Assembly (NCBI RefSeq): GCF_000720725.1
Contig: NZ_JOCQ01000012.1
Span: forward strand, 1 to 64,000
Source: Streptomyces rimosus subsp. rimosus
GTDB taxonomy: Bacteria; Actinomycetota; Actinomycetes; Streptomycetales; Streptomycetaceae
DNA: 64,000 nt
Direction of reading: 5' to 3'
This document shows, piece by piece, positions 7,849 to 14,170 of the stretch (position 1 is the stretch's first letter; every line of letters begins with the position of its first letter). The notes beneath the pieces were generated by a model, which made no database searches, was not told the origin of the DNA, and was given only the letters and a program-made list of their open reading frames with translations. Position numbers and translations under genes: made by a program.

Positions 7849-9722
7849 GCGGTCTCCTCGATCTGGTCGGTTCCGGTAGAGATCCGGTCGATTCCGGTAC
7901 GAACCCGGTCGGTCGTGGTACGGGCGAAGCGCCCGTCGGACGCGGCCCGGGCCGCCGGGGAGGCGGCCTCCGGCCCGTCGTCCTCGTCGGTCCCGCGGGT
8001 GACCACGGCGCGGTACGCCGCGTTGCCGCGCAGGAGTTCACGGTGGGTGCCGGTGCCCGCCACCCGGCCCTCGTCCAGGAGGACCACGTGGTCGGCCCGG
8101 TCGAGCAGCAGCGGGCTGGAGGTCAGGACCACCGTCGTACGGCCCGTGCGCAGGGCGCGCAGCCCGTCCGCGATCCGGGCCTCGGTGTGCGAGTCGACGG
8201 CACTGGTCGGCTCGTCCAGGACCAGCACCTCGGGGTCCGTGACCAGCGACCTGGCCAGCGCCAGCCGCTGCCGCTGCCCGCCGGACAGCGACCGGCCGCG
8301 CTCGGTGATGTGACTGCCCATCGGGTCGCCGGAGCCGTCGGCCGAACCCTGCGCCAGCGCGGCCAGCACATCGCCGCACTGCGCCGCCGCCAGCGCCTCC
8401 TCGGCCCGTACGGACCCGGACGCCGGGATGTCCAGCAGCTCGCCGAGCGTCCCGGACAGCAGGACCGGGTCCTTGTCCTGGACCAGTACGGCGGTACGGG
8501 CGGCCTCGCGCGGCACGTCGTCCAGCGGGACGCCGCCCAGCAGGACCGACGGCGTGCCCTCGGGCGCCTCGGCGGGGTGGCCGCCGAGCCGGTCGGCGAG
8601 TCGTCCGGCCGCGTCCGGGTCGCCGCACACCACGGCGGTCAGCCGCCCGGCCGGTGCGCGCACCCCGCTGACCGGGTCGGCCAGGTCGCCGCCGAGCGGG
8701 CCGGGCGCGGCGATCCGCCCTTCGGCGGGGCGGCGCAGCGCCAGCACGCGTGCGGCGCGTTCGGCCGACGGCCGGGAGAAGGAGTAGGCCATGGCGATCT
8801 CTTCGAAGTGCCTCAGCGGATACAGCAGGAAGGTGACCGCGCTGTAGACGGTGACCAGTTCACCGACCCGCACCCGGCCGTCGAGGGCGAGCCCGGTGCC
8901 GTACCAGACCACCGCGATCAGCAGGAGCCCCGGGAGGAGGACCTGTACGGCGGAGATCGTGGACCACATACGGGCGCTGCGTACGGCGGCCCGGCGGACG
9001 TCCTGGGAGGCGCGCCGGTAGCGGCCGAGGAAGAGTTCCTCACCGCCGATGCCGCGCAGGACGCGCAGGCCCGCGACGGTGTCGGAGGCCAGTTCGGTGG
9101 CCCGGCCCGCCTTCTCGCGCTGCTCGTCGGCGCGGCGGGTGGCGGGCGGCAGCAACGGCAGGACGGCCAGCGCCAGTACGGGTACGCCGACGGCCACCAC
9201 CACACCGAGCGCGGGCTGGTAGACCACCAGGGCGACACAGACGCCGACGGAGGTCAGCGCCGCCGCGCCGAAACGGGAGACCGCCTCGACGAACCAGCCG
9301 ATCTTCTCCAGGTCGCCCGTCGAAACCGCCACCACTTCTCCGGCGGCGACCCGCCGGGTCATGGCGGAGCCCAACTCGGTGGTCTTGCGCGCCAGCAACT
9401 GCTGGATGCGGGCCACCGACGTGATCCAGTTGGTGACCGCGGCGCGGTGCAGCATCACGTCGCCGACCGCCACCAGCGCGCCGAGCAGCAGCAACAGCCC
9501 GCCCGCGAGCAGCAGCCGGGAGCCGGAGCGGTCCACGGCGGCCTGCACCGCGATCCCGACCGGGACGGGGAAGGACGCCACCCCGCCGGTGTGCACCAGC
9601 CCCCAGCACAGTGCTTTGGTCTGTCCGCCGAGCTGCTGCCGGTACAGCCACCGCAGCAGCCGGCCGCCGGAGCGGACGTCAGGGACCCCCGGATCGGCAT
9701 GAGGAAGGTCGCGAATGTGCAT
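7845..9722 (-). CDS. ABC exporter half-transporter, subunit with degenerate Walker A
   Basis: This 625-residue half-transporter is the first gene of the pair. The signature LSGGQRQRLALARS (around residue 479) and Walker B LVLDEPTS are intact. The Walker A region (around residue 371) reads GDPDAAGRL and lacks the lysine-serine pair. The H-loop position reads LTSSP, without histidine. These losses pair with the degenerate signature of the partner, leaving one complete and one dead ATP site. The last 40 residues carry three 7-residue repeats ending in D-R or D-Q (7863-7925 in DNA) of unknown role. Confidence 0.92.
   Translation of the reverse strand: MHIRDLPHADPGVPDVRSGGRLLRWLYRQQLGGQTKALCWGLVHTGGVASFPVPVGIAVQAAVDRSGSRLLLAGGLLLLLGALVAVGDVMLHRAAVTNWITSVARIQQLLARKTTELGSAMTRRVAAGEVVAVSTGDLEKIGWFVEAVSRFGAAALTSVGVCVALVVYQPALGVVVAVGVPVLALAVLPLLPPATRRADEQREKAGRATELASDTVAGLRVLRGIGGEELFLGRYRRASQDVRRAAVRSARMWSTISAVQVLLPGLLLIAVVWYGTGLALDGRVRVGELVTVYSAVTFLLYPLRHFEEIAMAYSFSRPSAERAARVLALRRPAEGRIAAPGPLGGDLADPVSGVRAPAGRLTAVVCGDPDAAGRLADRLGGHPAEAPEGTPSVLLGGVPLDDVPREAARTAVLVQDKDPVLLSGTLGELLDIPASGSVRAEEALAAAQCGDVLAALAQGSADGSGDPMGSHITERGRSLSGGQRQRLALARSLVTDPEVLVLDEPTSAVDSHTEARIADGLRALRTGRTTVVLTSSPLLLDRADHVVLLDEGRVAGTGTHRELLRGNAAYRAVVTRGTDEDDGPEAASPAARAASDGRFARTTTDRVRTGIDRISTGTDQIEETA
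7863..7925. repeat. Three 21-bp tandem repeats in the ABC gene tail
   Basis: Imperfect units begin at 7863, 7884 and 7905, each resembling CCGGTCGATTCCGGTACGAAC. On the minus strand they encode a 7-residue repeat near the C terminus of the upstream ABC subunit. The repeat preserves the reading frame. Confidence 0.6.
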
Positions 9723-9991
9723 GGTGTCCCAAGGTCAGGGCCGGCGTGCGGCGGTTCGGGTCGGTGGGCGTCGGGCCGGGCCGGGAGCCGGTGGCCGGTC
9801 CGCGTCGTCGTGACGCGTGAAGCGTGATGCGGCAGGGCGCGCGCGGGCGGCGGAGGGGCGCGGCCGCGGGAGGGCCTTGGCAGACTGGCGCGTCACGGCG
9901 CCCTGGTTCAACAGGTTTTCCGCGCGGGCGCAGCCGACGGGCCATGCCGGTCGGGGCCGGTTCGGCCCCTACGCGCCGTCCGGATGCCACC

Positions 9992-10726
9992 ATGGGAATC
10001 ATGCGAACTGCGGGCTGCATGGTACGAAGGGCCGCGGTGGCGGCGGTGGGGCTGACCCTGCTGGCGGGCTGCGGCACAGGCGGCGGATCGACGGACGGCG
10101 AAGGCAAGGGCAACGGCAGGCGCAAGGCCGGGGCCGCCGCGTACGCGAAGGACATCCCGGGCGTGGGCGAGCGGCTCAGAGCACGCATCCCCGCCGGCAC
10201 GCGGCAGGTCGTCGCCGTGTACGGCAAGGGCGCCGACTCGCCCGAAGCCACGCTCGCCCTGTACACGAAGACGGCCAAGGGGTGGCACCGTACGGCCGAT
10301 TGGCCCGCGCACAACGGGAGGAAAGGCTGGACCACCGACCACCACGAGGACGACCTGCGCAGCCCGGTCGGTGTCTTCAGTCTCACCGACGCGGGCGGCG
10401 TGCTGCCCGACCCGGGCGCGAAGCTGCCGTACACCCACTCGGCGGCCTTCACCCCGCCCTCGTACTGGGAAAAGAAGACCCGGCACGACTTCGACCACGT
10501 CATCGCGGTCGACTACAACCGCGTCAAAGGCACCCCGCCCCTGGACCCGACCCGGCCGCAGGGGCAGAAGAAGGGCGGCGGCATCTGGCTCCACCTGGAC
10601 CACGGCAGCGGCACGTCCGGCTGCGTGAGCATCTCCAAGGCGGGCCTGGTCACGCTGCTGCGCACCCTCGACCCGCGGCAGCGCCCCGTCGTGGTCATGG
10701 GCGACACCGCCCACCTGGCGGCCTGA
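9992..10726 (+). CDS. L,D-transpeptidase (YkuD domain) lipoprotein
   Basis: About 244 residues. A signal peptide ends in a lipobox, LLAGC, so the protein should be a membrane-anchored lipoprotein on the outer face. The catalytic YkuD motif is visible as HLDHGSGTSGC, containing the histidine, SGC and nucleophilic cysteine. These enzymes make 3-3 peptidoglycan cross-links or attach proteins to peptidoglycan. The start is uncertain: ATG 9992, 10001 or 10019 would all give a plausible signal. The 268 bases upstream, to the divergent ABC operon, would hold both promoters. Confidence 0.85.
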   Translation: MGIMRTAGCMVRRAAVAAVGLTLLAGCGTGGGSTDGEGKGNGRRKAGAAAYAKDIPGVGERLRARIPAGTRQVVAVYGKGADSPEATLALYTKTAKGWHRTADWPAHNGRKGWTTDHHEDDLRSPVGVFSLTDAGGVLPDPGAKLPYTHSAAFTPPSYWEKKTRHDFDHVIAVDYNRVKGTPPLDPTRPQGQKKGGGIWLHLDHGSGTSGCVSISKAGLVTLLRTLDPRQRPVVVMGDTAHLAA

Positions 10727-10756
10727 GGGGCGCTCTTGCGCCGCCGGAGCGGTGCG

Positions 10757-10790
10757 GGGGCCGGGCGCGGCTGCGCGCCTGCCCGGCCCC
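10757..10790. terminator. Hairpin terminator
   Basis: GGGGCCGGGC (10757-10766) pairs perfectly with GCCCGGCCCC (10781-10790), between convergent genes. Confidence 0.7.
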
Positions 10791-10796
10791 GCCGCG

Positions 10797-12275
10797 TCAC
10801 GCCGTCGGCTTGGGGGAGTCCACCCCCTGCCGCGGTTTGCGCCACAGGCCCCGGGTGAAGTCCGGGAACTCCTGCGGCTCGCCCTCCGCCTTGATCGATG
10901 CATGGCTCAGCATCACCGGCGCGCTCCAGGTCGCCGCGTCGTAGACGTCGAAGTCCGGTACCAGCCCGAGCTGGAAGCACTGCATGATCCGGAAGAGCAT
11001 GATGTAGTCCATGCCGCCGTGCCCGCCGGGCGGGTTGGCGTGCTCCTTCCACAGCCAGTGGTCCCATTCGGTGTACTTGCTGAAGTCGCCCCACTGGTCG
11101 TTGCTCTGGTCCGGCTCGATGTAGATCCGCTCCGGGTAGTCCTCGAAGACGCCCTTGGTGCCGCCGAGGCTGTTGATGCGGCTGTACGGGTGCGGCGTCG
11201 ACACGTCGTGCTCCAGCCGCAGCACCCGGCCCTTGGCGGTCTGCAGCAGGCTGAAGGTCCGGTCGCTCTCGATGTACGACTCCTTCCAGCTCGGATCGCC
11301 CGGCGGCATGTGTGCCGCGCGGTACTCGGCGAGCCCCAGCGCGGGCGTGCCGAAGCTGGTGATGCGCACCACCCGGTCGCCGCGGTTGACGTCCATGTAG
11401 TTGGCGATCGGACCGAAGCCGTGGGTCGGGTAGAGGTCACCGCGCAGCCGGGTGTGCCACAGCCGCCGCCACGGGCCCTCGTAGTACGTCGGGTCGAACA
11501 TCAGCTGGCGCAGGTCGTGGTTGTACGCGCCGGCGGCGTGCAGCAACCGGCCGAAGCGGCCCGCGTGCGCCATCCGCAGGACGCGCATCTCGTTGCGGCC
11601 GTAACAGCAGTTCTCCACCTGCATGCAGTGCCGGCGGGTGCGCTCGGAGAGGTCGACCAGGTCCCAGAGCTGGCCCATGCGCATGGCGGCCGGGCACTCC
11701 ACGCCGACGTGCTTGCCGGCCAGCAGCGCGGTCCTGGCCATCTCGAAGTGCCAGTCCCACGGGGTGGCTATGTACACGAAGTCGAGGTCGCCGCGCTCGC
11801 AGAGGTTCTCGAAGTCGTGGTCGCCCTTGCTGTAGACGGCGGGCGCCGGCTGCCCCGCGCCGGTCACCAGCCGGACGGCCTTGGCCGCCTTGTCCTTGAC
11901 CGGGTCGCAGACCGCCACGACCCGTACGCCCGGGATGTCGAGGTACAGCGGCAGCATGCCCATACCGCGGTTGCCCAGGCCGATGATGCCGACCCGTACC
12001 GTGCTGCGCCGCTCGAACGGCACGCCGATCATGGTCTTGTGCTTGCCCCGGGGAGCCGAGGCCTCCCCGGCTGCCGCCGCCGCTCCGGCCGCTTGTCCGG
12101 TTCCGGCCGCCGAGGCGCTGCCCGCGCCCAGCCCGCCGATCCCGAGGCCGGCCCCCGCCGCACCGGCGGTCCACAGGACGGAACGCCTGCTCGGTCTCGG
12201 TCCGTCGTGCCCGGCGCCGTCCTCGTGGCCGTCGTGCTCGTGGGGCTCGTGGCGCTGCGATGGTGCCTCGTTCAT
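10797..12275 (-). CDS. Tat-exported Gfo/Idh/MocA protein, GH109 alpha-N-acetylgalactosaminidase-like
   Basis: The 492-residue protein has a twin-arginine signal (SRRSVLWTAGAAG) after a His/Glu-rich N terminus. A Rossmann domain follows (VGIIGLGNRGMGML). Motifs typical of GH109 are present: ATPWDWHFEMA, GKHVGVECPAA, NCCYGRNE, DLYPTHGFGPIANYMDVNRG and GGHGGMDY. GH109 enzymes use tightly bound NAD+ and transient 3-oxidation to cleave N-acetylgalactosaminides; export by Tat with cofactor bound fits this. Substrate specificity is inferred from motifs only. ATG 12275 follows GGAGG by 7 bases. It is divergent from the secreted amylase. Confidence 0.85.
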   Translation of the reverse strand: MNEAPSQRHEPHEHDGHEDGAGHDGPRPSRRSVLWTAGAAGAGLGIGGLGAGSASAAGTGQAAGAAAAAGEASAPRGKHKTMIGVPFERRSTVRVGIIGLGNRGMGMLPLYLDIPGVRVVAVCDPVKDKAAKAVRLVTGAGQPAPAVYSKGDHDFENLCERGDLDFVYIATPWDWHFEMARTALLAGKHVGVECPAAMRMGQLWDLVDLSERTRRHCMQVENCCYGRNEMRVLRMAHAGRFGRLLHAAGAYNHDLRQLMFDPTYYEGPWRRLWHTRLRGDLYPTHGFGPIANYMDVNRGDRVVRITSFGTPALGLAEYRAAHMPPGDPSWKESYIESDRTFSLLQTAKGRVLRLEHDVSTPHPYSRINSLGGTKGVFEDYPERIYIEPDQSNDQWGDFSKYTEWDHWLWKEHANPPGGHGGMDYIMLFRIMQCFQLGLVPDFDVYDAATWSAPVMLSHASIKAEGEPQEFPDFTRGLWRKPRQGVDSPKPTA

Positions 12276-12613
12276 CGGTCCTCCATAGGAGCGGATGGTG
12301 CGTGGCGGAAGCGTGAACCTCGCAAGGGACCTTGGCGGTTGAGTGGCTCGGGGCACAAGAGGGCCGCCCGGACGGAATGTCCCGCGCGGGCGGCCGCGGC
12401 CCGCGGGTACGGGCCCGGGACGGACGGGACCCGACTCTTGCGCAAGTGCCTGGAAATTCTTGCGTGATCCCTTGACGGATCAACCGGCGGAGGGGCAGGC
12501 TCCGTCGGACATTCCCCCCACGGCAGCCCGCAACGCGGCTGCCCGCGCGGAGCCGGCCGGCGGTGCCCCACCACCGGAGACCGGCCGTTCCCGCCTGTCG
12601 AAGGAGCCGCAGC
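12276..12613. other. Divergent promoter region between GH109-like gene and amylase
   Basis: These 338 bases hold no gene. They contain the GH109-like gene's promoter (not identified) and the amylase promoter with CTTGCG repeats described separately. Confidence 0.6.
12437..12501 (+). promoter_or_regulatory. Amylase promoter with CTTGCG (MalR-type) repeats
   Basis: A perfect palindrome CTTGCGCAAG (12437-12446) is followed by a direct half-site CTTGCG (12459-12464). Next come a -35 TTGACG (12472-12477) and, 18 bases on, CAGGCT (12496-12501) as -10. CTTGCAG-like repeats are known operators of MalR/Reg1-type regulators at Streptomyces amylase and maltose promoters, so maltodextrin control of the amylase is likely. 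Confidence 0.55.
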
Positions 12614-13972
12614 ATGCAGCGTCGTGCCCGCACACTCGCCGGCGTCCTGGCCGTCGCCGGCCTCGCCGCCGCCACCCCCTGGTCGGCGCAGGCCGCCCCG
12701 CCCGGACCGAAAACCGTTACGGCGACCCTCTTCGAGCGCCCCTTCGCGCAGGTCGCCGAGGCGTGCACGGACCAGCTCGGCCCGGCCGGTTACGGCTACG
12801 TCGAGGTGTCGCCCGTCACCGAGCACATCCAGGGCGGGCAGTGGTGGACCTCGTACCAGCCCGTCAGCTACCGGATCGCCGGACGGCTCGGCGACCGCGC
12901 GGCCTTCGGGAAGATGGTCGACGCGTGCCACGCCGCCGGCGTACGGGTGATCGCCGACGCGGTGATCAACCACATGGCCGCCGGTTCCGGTACCGGAACC
13001 GGCGGCACGGCGTACACCAAGTACGGCTACCCCGGCCTCTACGGCGACCGCGACTTCCACACGTGCCGCAAGGACATATCCGACTACACCGACCGCGGCG
13101 ACGTGCAGAACTGCGAACTCGTCGGCCTGGCCGACCTCGACACCGGCAGCGACCAGGTGCGGACCGCGATCGCCGGCCACCTCGACGACCTGCGGTCGCT
13201 GGGCGTGGACGGCTTCCGCGTGGACGCCGCCAAGCACATGGCCGCCGCGGACCTGGCGGCCGTCAAGGGCAGGATGAAGGACCCCGGCTTCTGGGTGCAG
13301 GAGGCCGTGTACGGCGAAGGCGAGGCGGTACGGCCCGAGGAGTACACCGGCACCGGGGACGTCGACGAATTCCGGTACGGGACCCACCTCAAGGCCGCGT
13401 TTCAGGGCGGCGGCCTCTCGCAGCTGAAATCGGTGGCCGACGGGAAGCTGGACGGCGGGCACGCCCGTACGTTCGTCGACAACTGGGACACCGAGCGCAA
13501 CGGCTCGACGCTCACCTACAAGGACGGCGCGGCCCATCTCCTCGCCAACGTCTTCATGCTGGCCTCGCCGTACGGCTCACCGAACGTGTACTCCGGCTAC
13601 GCGTGGACCGACAAGGACGCCGGCCCGCCCGCCGGCACCGACGGCTGGACCGGCCTGCACGCCAGGCGGGAGATCACCGGCATGGTCGGCTTCCGCAACG
13701 CGGTGGGCTCCGCCCCGCTCACCCACTGGTGGGACAACGGCGGCGACGCGATCGCCTTCGCGCGCGACGGCAAGGGCTTCGTCGCCCTCAACAACGGCGC
13801 CGCGGCGCTGGAGCGGACATTCACCACGTCCCTCCCCGCCGGAACGTACTGCGACGTCCTGCGGGCCGCACCCGACGCGTGCGACGGGCACACGGTCACC
13901 GTCGGGGAGGACGGGGCGGCGCGGCTGTCGGTCCCGGCGAAGGGGGCGGTGGCGCTGCACGTGCGGGAGTGA
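12614..13972 (+). CDS. Secreted alpha-amylase (GH13)
   Basis: The 452-residue protein has a Sec signal peptide ending at AQA (about residue 28). GH13 regions are visible: DAVINH, GFRVDAAKH with the nucleophile Asp, FWVQEAVYG with the acid/base Glu, and FVDNWD where most GH13 enzymes have N-H-D. There is no C-terminal starch-binding domain; the protein ends after the beta-sandwich domain C. It hydrolyses internal alpha-1,4 bonds of starch outside the cell. AAGGAG lies 7 bases before ATG 12614. The promoter carries MalR-type repeats. Confidence 0.93.
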   Translation: MQRRARTLAGVLAVAGLAAATPWSAQAAPPGPKTVTATLFERPFAQVAEACTDQLGPAGYGYVEVSPVTEHIQGGQWWTSYQPVSYRIAGRLGDRAAFGKMVDACHAAGVRVIADAVINHMAAGSGTGTGGTAYTKYGYPGLYGDRDFHTCRKDISDYTDRGDVQNCELVGLADLDTGSDQVRTAIAGHLDDLRSLGVDGFRVDAAKHMAAADLAAVKGRMKDPGFWVQEAVYGEGEAVRPEEYTGTGDVDEFRYGTHLKAAFQGGGLSQLKSVADGKLDGGHARTFVDNWDTERNGSTLTYKDGAAHLLANVFMLASPYGSPNVYSGYAWTDKDAGPPAGTDGWTGLHARREITGMVGFRNAVGSAPLTHWWDNGGDAIAFARDGKGFVALNNGAAALERTFTTSLPAGTYCDVLRAAPDACDGHTVTVGEDGAARLSVPAKGAVALHVRE

Positions 13973-14170
13973 GAGGCACCGGGCGGCGGTCGGACGGGGT
14001 GGCCGTCGTGCTTCCCATCGCCTGGGTGCGGGTATGCCCCCGCCGGGGGAACGATCACGTTCGATTCGCCCTATAAGGCGGACGCGCCGGGCACCGCACG
14101 GGCTCCTCCGTACGGGCCCAGCTCCGTACCCGCACCCGCCCCGCACGGTCGCCGCCCCGCACCCGCTCCC

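Noticed and set aside
2188..8313. A 6.1-kb uninterrupted plus-strand reading frame
   Set aside because: It lies antisense to the thioesterase, helicase and ABC genes, and shows the Arg/Gly/Val/His-rich composition produced by GC-biased third positions on the opposite strand. No domain is recognisable.
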